From Salinicoccus luteus DSM 17002 (lineage in GTDB: Bacteria > Bacillota > Bacilli > Staphylococcales > Salinicoccaceae), in contig NZ_KL544008.1 in assembly GCF_000712035.1 (NCBI RefSeq), forward strand, positions 528,544 to 592,543: 64,000 nucleotides of DNA, given 5' to 3'. The translations under genes were made by a program, and so were the position numbers. Each line of letters begins with the position of its first letter. Positions within the stretch are counted from its first letter, which is position 1. Shown here one piece after another: positions 10,150 to 19,748 of the stretch. Below the pieces are notes generated by a model, which was given only the letters and a program-made list of their open reading frames with translations, did no database searches and was not told the DNA's origin.

Positions 10150-10162
10150 GGAGGGGAATACC

Positions 10163-10411
10163 ATGACATCGAAGGAATTCAAGTTATTGAGCGCCATTTT
10201 TGCATTTGCGCTGGGTGCCGGTCTTATATTCATGTTCGACTCCCATAATACAGAGAACGCCTATTCCGATATCGTATATATAGATGAGTATGAAGTAGTG
10301 ACAGAAGCGGATATGTTGGATCCTGCGGAAGAAACGCATGTTCCGGACGAACAGTATGCCGAACGGACACATATGGATCAGCTGATGGAAATGATCGGTT
10401 TTATAAAGTGA
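10163..10411 (+). CDS. sosA: SosA-like SOS-induced cell-division inhibitor
   Basis: Small protein of 82 residues with one N-terminal membrane helix (KLLSAIFAFALGAGLIFMF, about residues 6-24) and an acidic extracytoplasmic-looking tail. Position (divergent from lexA, before ynzC-tkt), size and topology match S. aureus SosA and the functional analogue YneA of Bacillus. These delay septation during DNA damage. There is no LysM domain, unlike YneA, which favours SosA. ATG 10163 has GGAGGGG 6 nt upstream. LexA boxes cover its promoter. Identification is by synteny and architecture; sequence similarity itself could not be tested. Confidence 0.8.
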   Translation: MTSKEFKLLSAIFAFALGAGLIFMFDSHNTENAYSDIVYIDEYEVVTEADMLDPAEETHVPDEQYAERTHMDQLMEMIGFIK

Positions 10412-10425
10412 TTATAGTGATTATC

Positions 10426-10455
10426 AAGTATGGGAATGGTCTCATACTTTTTTTT
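10426..10455 (+). terminator. Terminator after sosA
   Basis: Stem AAGTATG / CATACTT (7 bp), 10-nt loop, followed by a run of eight T. Confidence 0.8.
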
Positions 10456-10492
10456 GTGTTAAATTATATGTGAGTGGACAGGAGGTTTCGCA

Positions 10493-10729
10493 ATGCTTGA
10501 AAAGGAAAAACTGCAACGGATCAATGCACTGGCCGCCAAAAAGAAGGCAGGCAGCATCAAAAAGGAAGAGCTTGAAGAACTGAAGGGTCTGCGGGAAGAG
10601 TACCTTGAAAACTTCCGGTCCTCCTTCAGAAAACAGGTGGAGCACACCAAGGTGGTCGATCCAGAAGGCAATGATGTGACACCTGAAAAACTTAAACGCA
10701 TTCAACAGGATAAAAATATCAGAGAATAA
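10493..10729 (+). CDS. ynzC: DUF896 (YnzC-like) small protein
   Basis: 78 residues, cytoplasmic, mostly helical; the function of the family is unknown. Hallmarks are RINALAAKKKAGSIKKEELEELKGLREEYLENFR and the C-terminal VDPEGNDVTPEKLKR. It sits between sosA and tkt as in Staphylococcus and Bacillus. SD GGAGG is 8 nt upstream of ATG 10493. A paralogue is encoded at 41776. Confidence 0.92.
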   Translation: MLEKEKLQRINALAAKKKAGSIKKEELEELKGLREEYLENFRSSFRKQVEHTKVVDPEGNDVTPEKLKRIQQDKNIRE

Positions 10730-10741
10730 AGGAGCATGAAT

Positions 10742-12727
10742 ATGACATTCGACAAAACGGATCAGCTAGCGATCAATACAATCAGAACACTTTCTATCGA
10801 TGCAGTTGAAAAAGCCAATTCCGGACACCCGGGATTGCCGATGGGGGCTGCACCGATGGCGTACACACTGTGGAGCCGCCACCTGAACTTCAACCCGAAT
10901 TCGATGGACTGGTTCAACCGGGACCGCTTCGTACTCAGTGCCGGCCATGGTTCCATGCTCGTCTACAGCCTACTTCACCTGAGCGGGGCACTGGAGATGG
11001 AGGAACTGAAGAATTTCAGGCAGTATGAATCGAAGACGCCTGGGCACCCTGAGTTCAAGCATACCGAAGGTGTGGAGATCACGACCGGCCCCCTCGGACA
11101 GGGCTTTGCGATGAGCGTCGGCATGGCCATGGCTGAAAAGCATCTGGCTGCGCGCTTCAACCGCAACAACTACAATGTCGTGGACCACTACACATACGTT
11201 GTGACAAGTGACGGCGACCTTATGGAAGGCGTTTCCCACGAGGCGGCGTCCCTCGCCGGTCACCTGGCCCTCGATAAGCTCATCGTGCTTTATGATTCCA
11301 ATGATATTTCACTTGACGGGGACCTGGACAAAAGTTTTTCAGAGGACATCAAGAAACGCTTTGAAGGCTACAACTGGCACTATATAAAAGTGGCCGACGG
11401 CAATGACGTGGAAGCGGTCGACAAGGCGATAGAGGAAGCGAAGTCCTCCGACAAGCCGACGATGATCGAAGTGAAGACGATCATCGGATATGGTGCGCCG
11501 AACAAGCAGGGCAAAAGTGCTTCCCACGGTGCGCCGCTTGGTGAAGAGGAGCGCAGGGCAGCCTTCGAATATTACGGATTCGATCCGGACGAGACGTTCA
11601 AAGTGGATGATGCCGTCTATGACCGCTTCAGTGAAACCATGAAGCAGAGAAGCAATGGAAGGGAAGCGGCATGGAACAAGATGCTCGAGGACTACAGGAA
11701 TGAATATCCTGAACTCTACAGTGAACTTGACGATGCGATCAATCATCGTCTGAAGGAAGGCTACGACAAGGATCTACCGTTCTACGAAGCGGGCGATTCC
11801 AAGGCGACAAGGGCGACTTCAAGTGAAATGATCCAGGCGCTGTCCGGAACCGTGCCGACGCTCTTCGGTGGTGCTGCCGACCTCGCAAGCAGCAACAAGA
11901 CCAACGTCAAGGACGAAGAGGACTTCGATGCCGGAAACTACGGTGGCCGCAACATCTGGTTCGGCGTCAGGGAATTCGGCATGGCCGCAGCCCTGAACGG
12001 CATGGCGGCACATGGCGGCATCTACCCTTACGGTGGTACATTCTTCGTCTTCAGTGACTACATGAAGCCGGCCATCCGACTCAGTGCACTGATGAAGCTG
12101 CCGGTGACATATGTGCTGACACACGATTCCATCGCTGTCGGTGAAGATGGTCCGACACACGAGCCGGTTGAACAGCTCGCAGGCTTGAGGGCGATTCCGA
12201 ACCTGAACACGATCCGTCCGGCCGACGGCAATGAAGTCCGCGCCGCATGGAAAGTGGCAATGGAAGCGGAAGATGCACCAACAGCCCTCGTACTGACCCG
12301 TCAGAATGTGGAAACGATCGACGTCCCTTATGAAACGGTGGAAGCGGGCGTTAGAAAAGGCGGCTACATCGCATTCGACAAAGGTGACGATGCGATTCTG
12401 TTTGCTTCCGGCAGCGAAGTGCCATTGGCAGTCAATGCAGCGAAGCAGCTGGATGCCCAAGGTGTCAGAGTGAAGGTGGCATCCATCCCGAATATGCAGA
12501 AATTCCTCAAACAGGATGCAGAATATATCGAAAGCGTACTCAATACGCACATTGAGAACAGGACGGCGATTGAAATGGCGGCAAGCCTCGGCTGGCACCG
12601 TTTCATCGGCATGAACGGCAAGCTTCATACGATCGACACCTACGGTGCCAGCGCTCCAGGGGATGTCGTTGTAGAGAAGTACGGCTTTACTGTCGAACGC
12701 ATCCTGCAGACGGTGATGGATAAATAA
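10742..12727 (+). CDS. tkt: Transketolase
   Basis: Thiamine-diphosphate enzyme of the pentose phosphate pathway that transfers two-carbon units between ketoses and aldoses. 661 residues, standard length. The TPP domain has [15 protein letters not shown] (residue ~29) and [19 protein letters not shown] (~155). The pyrimidine domain has [16 protein letters not shown] (~408, catalytic Glu) and [19 protein letters not shown]. The C-terminal domain follows. ATG 10742 is preferred to the ATG two codons earlier because the SD AAAGGAG is then 8 nt away. It lies 12 nt after ynzC. Confidence 0.98.
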   Translation: MTFDKTDQLAINTIRTLSIDAVEKANSGHPGLPMGAAPMAYTLWSRHLNFNPNSMDWFNRDRFVLSAGHGSMLVYSLLHLSGALEMEELKNFRQYESKTPGHPEFKHTEGVEITTGPLGQGFAMSVGMAMAEKHLAARFNRNNYNVVDHYTYVVTSDGDLMEGVSHEAASLAGHLALDKLIVLYDSNDISLDGDLDKSFSEDIKKRFEGYNWHYIKVADGNDVEAVDKAIEEAKSSDKPTMIEVKTIIGYGAPNKQGKSASHGAPLGEEERRAAFEYYGFDPDETFKVDDAVYDRFSETMKQRSNGREAAWNKMLEDYRNEYPELYSELDDAINHRLKEGYDKDLPFYEAGDSKATRATSSEMIQALSGTVPTLFGGAADLASSNKTNVKDEEDFDAGNYGGRNIWFGVREFGMAAALNGMAAHGGIYPYGGTFFVFSDYMKPAIRLSALMKLPVTYVLTHDSIAVGEDGPTHEPVEQLAGLRAIPNLNTIRPADGNEVRAAWKVAMEAEDAPTALVLTRQNVETIDVPYETVEAGVRKGGYIAFDKGDDAILFASGSEVPLAVNAAKQLDAQGVRVKVASIPNMQKFLKQDAEYIESVLNTHIENRTAIEMAASLGWHRFIGMNGKLHTIDTYGASAPGDVVVEKYGFTVERILQTVMDK

Positions 12728-12793
12728 TCTGTTGAAAAACACCTGCTTTTGATGTAAACTTTATTATGGTCTACGAAGAAAGAGGTGAGCAGT

Positions 12794-13060
12794 TTGGCTA
12801 CTTGGATATGGATACTGATTGTTATAATTGCACTCATCGGTGGCGTTGCGCTTGGATTCTTCCTCGCAAGAAAGTACATGATGGACTATCTTGAGAAGAA
12901 CCCGCCGATCAATGAAGACATGCTCAGGATGATGATGATGCAGATGGGACAGAAACCTTCCCAGAAGAAAATCAATCAGATGATGACAATGATGAATCGC
13001 AATACGGATTCAAAATCAGCAAAAGAACGTATGAAAGCTCCAAAAGCTTCAAAAAAATAA
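12794..13060 (+). CDS. yneF: UPF0154 membrane protein YneF
   Basis: Small conserved protein of 88 residues and unknown function. One N-terminal transmembrane helix ([20 protein letters not shown]) is followed by the family signature [20 protein letters not shown], then [19 protein letters not shown]. The TTG at 12794 is preferred since AGAGGTG lies 5-6 nt upstream; a GTG at 12785 overlaps that SD. It follows tkt as in B. subtilis and S. aureus. Confidence 0.93.
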   Translation: MATWIWILIVIIALIGGVALGFFLARKYMMDYLEKNPPINEDMLRMMMMQMGQKPSQKKINQMMTMMNRNTDSKSAKERMKAPKASKK

Positions 13061-13064
13061 AGAT

Positions 13065-13098
13065 AAACCCTTCCGCCTGAGCGGGAGGGTTTATTTTT
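13065..13098 (+). terminator. Terminator after yneF
   Basis: Stem AAACCCTTCCGC / GCGGGAGGGTTT (one wobble), CTGA loop, then ATTTTTT. Confidence 0.88.
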
Positions 13099-13144
13099 TG
13101 TCGAACGCCAATCCTCAAATTTGTTTGAAACTTGAAACTTTTTT

Positions 13145-13194
13145 GAATATTCATTGAACAGGCATAAGTATTCATATATAATTGAATTATTCAA
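13145..13194 (+). promoter_or_regulatory. Promoter with flanking TTGAAT dyads
   Basis: TTGAAC (13154-13159) - 17 nt - TATAAT (13177-13182) gives a near-consensus sigma-A promoter for the peptide-binding lipoprotein gene. A dyad TTGAATATTCATTGAA begins just upstream (13144), and a perfect 13-bp palindrome TTGAATTATTCAA (13182-13194) covers the expected start site. Both are candidate operator halves. Confidence 0.65.
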
Positions 13195-13211
13195 ACAAAG
13201 GAGGAAAATGA

Positions 13212-14921
13212 ATGAACAAACGGTATTTTATGCTATTTTTTGTAATTGTGCTCACTCTCGCACTCGCTGCCTGCACGGATGATTCTGATGTGGAAGAGGG
13301 TACGGACGACAGTGCAGGCGGAGAGGATACTTCTGAAGATTCCGAAGCATCCGGTGGATCAGGTTCGGGTGACCTGACCATCGCGATGATGGATGACGCA
13401 GTCACACTCGATCCGCATGGCAGCAACGACTCGGCTTCTGCCCAAGTAAGGCGGAACATCTATGAGACGCTCGTCTTCCAGGAGGCGGACATGGCGCTTG
13501 CGCCAGGACTTGCCGAGGAGTGGGAAGCGACTGAAGATGATGTATGGACCTTCACATTGAGGGAAGGGACGACATTCCATGAGGGATCAGAATTTACTGC
13601 AGAGGATGTCAAGGCGACACTCGACCGAGTAAGGGATACAGCTGTGGCTTCACAGGTGGCATTCCTGTTCGAAATGATTTCCGAAGTGGAAGTTGTAGGG
13701 GACTATGAAGTGAACCTCCATACTGAATATCCTTTTGCACCCTTGCCAAGCCACCTCGCACATAACACCGCCGGCATCATGAGCAAAGACCTCATCGACC
13801 GCGACTATCAGGCGGCACTTGATGAAGCGGGTGTGGACATGACTGCAGATGAATACTACGAAATCCGTGAAGAAGGCGGGTCCGAGTATGATGATGTGGC
13901 CGAACAGATTTCAGAGCATATCGGCTCAGTCATCGGCTCAGAAGCGGATGGTACGAACCACCTGATGTTCCAGTCCCGTTCAGCTGGTGAAGAAACCGTG
14001 CTTGAGAAGTTCGATGACTTCCAGGGTGGCGACCGCAACTTTGAGACGGTAACATTCCGTGTCATTCCTGAAAATGGCGCACGTATGGCGGAACTTGAAA
14101 CAGGCGGCATCCAAGTCGCAGGAGATGTCGATTCTTCAAGCGCAGTACGCGTGGAAGAAGGGGAGGAGACGGAACTTGTAGAGCAGGAATCTGTAAGGAT
14201 GTCCTACCTCGGCTTCAATACTGAAAAGGAACCATTCGATGATGTAAGGGTCAGACAAGCCATTTCATATGCAATCGACAGGGATGAAATCATCTCCGGG
14301 GTCTATGATGATATGGGAATCAAGGCCGATGGCCCGCTGGCACCTGATGTTTGGGGGCATGACGAGAACCTTGAAGGTGTAGAATATGATATGGAAAGAG
14401 CACAGGAACTGCTTGCGGAAACGGATGTTGCAGACGGCTTTGAGACCACAATCTGGGTGGATGAAGATCCACAAATCATCGATACTGCTGTATACATCCA
14501 GGAGAAGCTTTCCGAATTGAACATTGATGTCCAGGTGGAGCAGTTCGAGTGGGGTACCTACCTTGACAGGACAGCACAGGGAGACCATGAGATGTTCATC
14601 CTTGGCTGGACGACGGTAACAGCAGATGCAGACTACGGCCTGTATGCACTATTCCATTCAAACAGCCATGGTGAAACGGGCAACCGTTCATTCTATACGA
14701 ATGAAGAAGTCGACAGCCTGCTTGATGAAGGACGTACTGAACCTGACGAAGATACACGATTTGAAGCATACAGCCAGGCTCAGGAGATTCTGATCGAGGA
14801 AGCACCGGCGGCCTACCTGTTCCACACCAATTTTGCGATCGGTGTGAACTCATCACAGGTGAGTGGGGTAGATCTCGATCCGGTCGGCAACATCAGGATT
14901 GAAAACGTTACATTTGAATAA
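13212..14921 (+). CDS. Family 5 peptide/glutathione-type solute-binding lipoprotein (orphan)
   Basis: Extracytoplasmic substrate-binding protein of an ABC importer of the OppA/DppA/GsiB class (SBP_bac_5). 569 residues. Signal peptide with lipobox LAAC (Cys21), then a ~40-residue acidic Ser/Gly/Asp linker typical of halophile lipoproteins, then the binding fold. DAVTLDPHGSNDSASAQVRRNIYETLV opens the domain, with LREGTTFHEGSEFTAEDV and the late VRQAISYAIDRDEI. No permease or ATPase genes adjoin it; it has its own promoter and terminator. It must therefore feed a transporter encoded elsewhere or act as a receptor. The ligand cannot be told from sequence. Confidence 0.9.
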   Translation: MNKRYFMLFFVIVLTLALAACTDDSDVEEGTDDSAGGEDTSEDSEASGGSGSGDLTIAMMDDAVTLDPHGSNDSASAQVRRNIYETLVFQEADMALAPGLAEEWEATEDDVWTFTLREGTTFHEGSEFTAEDVKATLDRVRDTAVASQVAFLFEMISEVEVVGDYEVNLHTEYPFAPLPSHLAHNTAGIMSKDLIDRDYQAALDEAGVDMTADEYYEIREEGGSEYDDVAEQISEHIGSVIGSEADGTNHLMFQSRSAGEETVLEKFDDFQGGDRNFETVTFRVIPENGARMAELETGGIQVAGDVDSSSAVRVEEGEETELVEQESVRMSYLGFNTEKEPFDDVRVRQAISYAIDRDEIISGVYDDMGIKADGPLAPDVWGHDENLEGVEYDMERAQELLAETDVADGFETTIWVDEDPQIIDTAVYIQEKLSELNIDVQVEQFEWGTYLDRTAQGDHEMFILGWTTVTADADYGLYALFHSNSHGETGNRSFYTNEEVDSLLDEGRTEPDEDTRFEAYSQAQEILIEEAPAAYLFHTNFAIGVNSSQVSGVDLDPVGNIRIENVTFE

Positions 14922-14941
14922 TTGAGCTATATTTCCGAACG

Positions 14942-14978
14942 AAAGCCCCATCTGATCAATGATCAGATGGGGCTTTTT
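14942..14978 (+). terminator. Terminator of the peptide-binding protein gene
   Basis: Perfect 17-bp stem beginning AAAGCCCCATCTGATCA with its exact complement, followed by TTTTT. Confidence 0.9.
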
Positions 14979-14987
14979 AATTCTGTA

Positions 14988-15227
14988 TCAGACTTTTTCA
15001 ACGACATAGGCCTTCTTTTCCCTGAAGTGCTTTTCTCCATCTTCAGAAGAATGTTCGAAGAAACCTTCGAATTCATGGATTACCCTGAACTCCCGTTCAG
15101 GATCTGAGAAGAGCTCATTGTCGTTTGTAGACAATATGACCGCGTCGGTCGTTGTGATGAAACTGTCGATTTCGTTCGCTTTGTAGTGTTCACCGGGTTT
15201 TAGTGTGTTCAGACCTGGCTTGGACAT
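14988..15227 (-). CDS. Hypothetical 79-residue protein
   Basis: Not recognised. Cytoplasmic-looking, no membrane segment, starts MSKPGLNTLKPGEHYKANEI and ends FREKKAYVVEKV. SD AGGAGG lies 7 nt upstream of ATG 15227, supporting translation. It converges on the binding-protein gene and shares its terminator region. Confidence 0.6.
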   Translation of the reverse strand: MSKPGLNTLKPGEHYKANEIDSFITTTDAVILSTNDNELFSDPEREFRVIHEFEGFFEHSSEDGEKHFREKKAYVVEKV

Positions 15228-15403
15228 AAATCACCCTCCTGAATATTATGTTCTAATGTAATTTTTCCCGATGATATTTCATTTAAACCTATTCATATTT
15301 GTCCTATAAGGGAGTGGAAAGTAACGAATTTGTGATGTTGTTTATTTCATATTTCGAAACATATGGTAGAATTTAGATGTATATGACAGCGAGGGGGATC
15401 GAG

Positions 15404-17179
15404 ATGAAAGTATTCAGGAAATTGGGATGGTTTTTCAGCCGGGAATGGCGGAGCTATACGGTCGGGGTCATCATGCTGATCCTTGTGGCACTGATGGAGC
15501 TCGTCCCACCGCAGGTGATCGGCTGGGTCATCGATGGCATCACCCAGGAGACATTGACGGGGAACCGGCTGCTGCAGTTCATTCTGCTGCTGATTGCCGT
15601 GGCCGTATTGACATACATAGTCAGGTATTTCTGGCGCATCATGATTTTTGGGGCGAGCTACCGGCTCGGCAGGATTCTCAGGTCCCGCCTCTACCGGAAG
15701 TATTCCGAGATGAGCCCCGCATTCTATCAAAAACGCCGGACAGGTGATCTGATGGCACACGCGACGAATGATATACAGGCGGTTCAGGCTACGGCCGGGG
15801 CAGGGATACTGACCATTGCAGACTCCCTGATCACAGGTGGGGCGGTGCTGATCACGATGGCGATTACCATCAGTCCCGAACTGACGCTCATCGCCATGAT
15901 TCCGCTCCCGCTCATGGTCATCCTGACGAGCTATTACGGCACATTGATGAACCGCGGCTTCAAAAAGGCCCAGGCGGCCTTCAGCATGCTGAACGACAAG
16001 ACGCAGGAGAGCATCTCGGGCATCAAGGTGACGAAGACATTCGGCTATGAGGGAAGCGACCAGGAGGATTTCCGCAGGATGAGTGATGATGTGGTCGAGA
16101 AGAACTTGAAGGTTTCGAAGGTCGACGCACTGTTCGACCCGACGATCATGATGGTCATCGGCGTGAGCTACTTCCTGTCCATCTTCTTCGGTGCGCGCAT
16201 GGTGCTGGACGACACAATCACCATCGGGGAGCTTGTGACCTTCACCACCTATCTCGGAATGATGGTGTGGCCGCTTCTCGCACTCGGATGGTTCTTCAAC
16301 CTGGTCCAGCGGGGAAGCGCCTCATATGACCGGATTGAGGAGATCATGGATACACCAAACCAGATCGGCGCAGACTACCGCATTGAAGATCAGCCGGATG
16401 GGGACATCGAATTCAATATCGGTGCATTCAGCTTCCCGGACGATGAGTCGGATGGGCTGAGGGATATCCGGTTCACCATCCGGAAAGGATCGACGGTCGG
16501 CATCGTCGGGCGTACCGGTTCAGGGAAAAGTGCACTGATACGCCTGCTGCTCAGGGAATTCGATACGGTCAATCCAGGGGATATCCGGTACGGCGGCCAT
16601 GCACTCCGTGACTACAGCATCCGGAACCTCAGAGGCCAGTTCGGGTATGTGCCGCAGGATCATTTCCTGTTCTCGACGACGATACGGAACAACATCGCCT
16701 TCAGCAACCCCGATCTGGAGGACGAAGAAATCTTCCAGGCAGCCAGACTCAGCTACATCCATGAGGACATCGCCGGATTCCCGGACGGCTACGAAACCGT
16801 CGTAGGGGAACGGGGCGTATCACTCTCAGGCGGACAGAAGCAGCGCATCTCCATCGCCCGTGCACTCATCATGGACCCGGAAGTGCTGATTCTGGACGAT
16901 TCCCTGTCGGCCGTGGATGCCGAGACGGAAGAACAGATTTTAGCCAATATCCAGTCGGAACGGACCGGCAAGACGAACATCATCACTGCCCACCGGATGA
17001 GCGCGGTCAGCCATGCCGATCTGATCATCGTCATGGACAGCGGCACGATCATCGAACATGGTGATCATCATGAGTTGATGAAGCAGCAGGGCTGGTACCA
17101 TGATACTTATAATGCCCAGGCTCTCCGGGAAGCGCTCGAGAGCTCGCTGGATGATCTTGTTCAAAGGGAGGAACGTTAG
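15404..17179 (+). CDS. Heterodimeric ABC exporter, subunit 1 (degenerate Walker B site)
   Basis: Half-transporter of the multidrug/lipid exporter type (BmrC/YfiB/YheI-like), 591 residues: six transmembrane helices (residues ~20-310) fused to an ATPase domain. Walker A is GRTGSGKSALI and the signature is the canonical SLSGGQKQR. Walker B is VLILDDSLSAVDA, where Asp replaces the catalytic Glu. That is the hallmark of the non-hydrolysing site contributor in asymmetric exporters. ATG 15404 is chosen for the SD GAGGGGG; an ATG at 15377 lacks one. It is followed without a gap by subunit 2. S. aureus is recalled to have an ABC exporter pair near tkt-yneF, so the locus may be ancestral. Confidence 0.9.
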   Translation: MKVFRKLGWFFSREWRSYTVGVIMLILVALMELVPPQVIGWVIDGITQETLTGNRLLQFILLLIAVAVLTYIVRYFWRIMIFGASYRLGRILRSRLYRKYSEMSPAFYQKRRTGDLMAHATNDIQAVQATAGAGILTIADSLITGGAVLITMAITISPELTLIAMIPLPLMVILTSYYGTLMNRGFKKAQAAFSMLNDKTQESISGIKVTKTFGYEGSDQEDFRRMSDDVVEKNLKVSKVDALFDPTIMMVIGVSYFLSIFFGARMVLDDTITIGELVTFTTYLGMMVWPLLALGWFFNLVQRGSASYDRIEEIMDTPNQIGADYRIEDQPDGDIEFNIGAFSFPDDESDGLRDIRFTIRKGSTVGIVGRTGSGKSALIRLLLREFDTVNPGDIRYGGHALRDYSIRNLRGQFGYVPQDHFLFSTTIRNNIAFSNPDLEDEEIFQAARLSYIHEDIAGFPDGYETVVGERGVSLSGGQKQRISIARALIMDPEVLILDDSLSAVDAETEEQILANIQSERTGKTNIITAHRMSAVSHADLIIVMDSGTIIEHGDHHELMKQQGWYHDTYNAQALREALESSLDDLVQREER

Positions 17180-18961
17180 ATGGAAGACAATCAGTTCAAT
17201 CTCTCCTTCAATGACCAGAAGAATGTACTTTTCAGGCTGATGAAGTATACGCTGCCCTTCAAGGGGACGCTGACACTCGGCTTCATCATGCTGATCATCT
17301 CCACCATCACCGGCGTCGCCACACCGTACCTGGTGATGGTCTTCATCGACGACTATCTCACTCCGGGCGTCTTCCCGGAAGGGGATATGACATGGCTCAT
17401 CACAATCTTTGTGCTTGTGCAGCTGATCGGGGCGGCGACGACCTATATGCAAATCTATCTGTTCCAATATCTAGCATTCAAAGTCATCCAGCAGCTTCGG
17501 ATTGATGCATTCGACAAGATAGGCAGGCTTGGCATGCGGTATTTCGACAAGGTGCCGGGCGGCAGCGTGGTCTCAAGGATCACCAATGACACCGAAGCGA
17601 TCGTCGAGATGTTCATCGGTGTGCTGGCAACCTTCCTGATGGCCTTCTTCATGGTCATATCGAGCTTCGTCATGATGTTCATCCTGGATGTAAGGCTTGC
17701 TGTCCTGGCGCTTCTGTTCATGCCTGTAATCGTATTCATACTTGCAGTCTACAGGAAATACTCGGCGAACTTCTTTTCCCACGCACGCCAGCTGCTCAGT
17801 GATCTGAACGCCAAGCTCGCCGAATCGATCGAAGGCATGAAGATCATCCAGGTGTTCAACCAGGAGGACCGTCTTGGCAGGGAGTTCAATGAAATAAATG
17901 AAATGCACTACAAGTACAACATGAAGAACGTGAGGCTCGATGGGCTGCTGCTCCGGCCGGCCATCAGCATGATCTATGTACTGGCCATTGCACTCATCCT
18001 CGGCTATTTCGGACTGCTCAGCTTCAGTTCAACGGTGACCGCCGGTGTCATCTTCGCCTTCATCCAGTATATGGAGCGGTTCTTCGAGCCGATCAACCAG
18101 GTCAGCCAGAACCTGAATATATTCCAGCAGGCACTCGTCGCAGCGAGCCGTGTGTTTGCACTGATGGATGATGAACGGATCGAACCGCACCAGCCGGAGG
18201 AATCGAATTACAGGATTACCGACGGCCACATCGAGTTCAGGAATGTCACTTTCAGCTATGACGGCCGGACGGATGTGCTGAAGGACATTTCCTTCACGGC
18301 GCGCCCGGGTGAGACGGTGGCGCTCGTCGGCCATACGGGTTCCGGCAAAAGTTCGATCATCAACCTCTTCATGCGTTTCTATGAGTTTTCCGAAGGGGAG
18401 ATCCTGGTCGACGGCCACTCCATAAAGGAGATGCCAAAGCATGAGCTCAAAAGCAGGGTGGGGCTTGTACTCCAGGATCCGTTCATCTTCTATGGCACGG
18501 TGGAATCGAACATCAGGCTCTACCACCCGGAAATGACTTTCCAGCAGGTCCAGGCGGCAGCGGAGTTCGTCTATGCGGACAAGTTCATCAACAGGCTGCC
18601 GGACAGGTACCGGCACCGTGTGATCGAAAAGGGCGGTGCCTTCTCGAGCGGCGAACGCCAGCTTCTGGCCTTTGCACGCACCATGGCCATGGATCCGAAA
18701 ATACTGATTCTTGATGAGGCGACGGCGAACATCGACTCCGAGACCGAGGAGCAGATCCAGCAGTCGCTCGAACGGATGCGGGAGGGCAGGACCACACTGG
18801 CGATCGCCCACCGCCTGTCGACGATCCAGGATGCAGACCAGATCCTCGTGCTGAACAGGGGTGAAATCGTGGAGCGCGGCAGCCATGATGAGCTGATCCG
18901 CCATGGCGGCATCTACCATAGGATGTACCAGTTGCAGAACGGCCAGCATCAATTGTCATAG
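17180..18961 (+). CDS. Heterodimeric ABC exporter, subunit 2 (catalytic Glu present)
   Basis: Partner of the preceding half-transporter (BmrD/YfiC/YheH-like), 593 residues: six transmembrane helices then an ATPase domain. Walker A is GHTGSGKSSII and Walker B is ILILDEATANIDS with the catalytic Glu. The signature is altered to FSSGERQL, complementary to the partner's normal signature, so only one of the two composite sites should hydrolyse ATP. The start codon follows the upstream stop directly, with AAAGGGAGG as SD, so expression is coupled. Substrate unknown. Confidence 0.9.
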   Translation: MEDNQFNLSFNDQKNVLFRLMKYTLPFKGTLTLGFIMLIISTITGVATPYLVMVFIDDYLTPGVFPEGDMTWLITIFVLVQLIGAATTYMQIYLFQYLAFKVIQQLRIDAFDKIGRLGMRYFDKVPGGSVVSRITNDTEAIVEMFIGVLATFLMAFFMVISSFVMMFILDVRLAVLALLFMPVIVFILAVYRKYSANFFSHARQLLSDLNAKLAESIEGMKIIQVFNQEDRLGREFNEINEMHYKYNMKNVRLDGLLLRPAISMIYVLAIALILGYFGLLSFSSTVTAGVIFAFIQYMERFFEPINQVSQNLNIFQQALVAASRVFALMDDERIEPHQPEESNYRITDGHIEFRNVTFSYDGRTDVLKDISFTARPGETVALVGHTGSGKSSIINLFMRFYEFSEGEILVDGHSIKEMPKHELKSRVGLVLQDPFIFYGTVESNIRLYHPEMTFQQVQAAAEFVYADKFINRLPDRYRHRVIEKGGAFSSGERQLLAFARTMAMDPKILILDEATANIDSETEEQIQQSLERMREGRTTLAIAHRLSTIQDADQILVLNRGEIVERGSHDELIRHGGIYHRMYQLQNGQHQLS

Positions 18962-18993
18962 AAAGTTCTAAAATATGGACCCAAAAACTACTT

Positions 18994-19037
18994 ATGCCTC
19001 CATCATGTCTGTTAAAATGACATCTGAATGGAGGTAT
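18994..19037 (+). promoter_or_regulatory. Hairpin masking the ccdA Shine-Dalgarno
   Basis: ATGCCTCCAT (18994-19003) pairs with ATGGAGGTAT (19028-19037), and inside it ATGTC (19005) pairs with GACAT (19019). The 3' arm contains the ccdA ribosome site GGAGG. In a transcript reading through from the exporter genes, translation of ccdA would be blocked. A promoter within the hairpin (TTAAAAT at the loop) would avoid this. Confidence 0.55.
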
Positions 19038-19041
19038 TTCT

Positions 19042-19746
19042 ATGGGTAGCGAAGTGACTTTTCTCCTCGCATTCGGAGCCGGCGTACTGAGTTTCGTCTC
19101 ACCGTGCGTACTTCCGGTCTTCCCCGCGTTCATCTCCTATATAACAGGGATGAGCTATAATGAAGTCGAGAGCCAGAAATTCAATTTCCGGGCGATCCTT
19201 CATACAGTATTCTTTCTTATCGGATTCAGTCTTATATATATCGCACTCGGGTTCGGCACAGCATTCTTTGGCGGCCTGCTCATAGAATATTCCGACCTGA
19301 TCCGCCAGCTCGGCGCCATACTCATCGTCGTATTCGGGCTCATCGTCACAGGTGTCCTGAACTTCGACTTCCTCATGAAGGACAGGAAGATCCACTTCAA
19401 GAACCGGCCTTCCGGCTTCATCGGCTCAATCCTGATCGGCATGGCCTTCGGCGCTGGATGGACACCATGCAACGGGCCGATCATTGGCGCCATATTCGCG
19501 ATGAGTGCAACGGAACCGAACAATGCACTGATGCTGATGGTGGTGTACTGCCTCGGATTTGCGGTACCGTTCTTCACATTGAGCTTCTTCGTCTCCAGGA
19601 CGCGCTGGATGCTCAAATACTCCAGCCGCATCATGAAAATCGGCGGCATCATCATGGTGCTGATGGGTGTGCTCCTGTATTTTGATGGCCTGACACAAAT
19701 CATCATATGGCTCCAGCCGTTCTTCGGCGACTTCCAGGGGTTCTGA
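19042..19746 (+). CDS. ccdA: CcdA cytochrome c biogenesis / thiol-disulfide transporter
   Basis: Membrane protein that passes reducing equivalents from cytoplasmic thioredoxin to extracytoplasmic thiol-disulfide proteins (DsbD-gamma family). 234 residues with six transmembrane helices. The two redox cysteines are in SPCVLPVFPAFISY (residue ~24) and GWTPCNGPIIGA (~140). SD GGAGG lies 5-7 nt upstream of ATG 19042 but is buried in a hairpin. It is followed 2 nt later by ccdC, as in the Bacillus ccdA-yneI-yneJ region, but the intervening yneI is absent. Confidence 0.94.
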   Translation: MGSEVTFLLAFGAGVLSFVSPCVLPVFPAFISYITGMSYNEVESQKFNFRAILHTVFFLIGFSLIYIALGFGTAFFGGLLIEYSDLIRQLGAILIVVFGLIVTGVLNFDFLMKDRKIHFKNRPSGFIGSILIGMAFGAGWTPCNGPIIGAIFAMSATEPNNALMLMVVYCLGFAVPFFTLSFFVSRTRWMLKYSSRIMKIGGIIMVLMGVLLYFDGLTQIIIWLQPFFGDFQGF

Positions 19747-19748
19747 CA

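Noticed and set aside
11819-12742. Minus-strand frame opposite tkt
   Set aside because: Antisense to a certain transketolase gene without SD or family resemblance.
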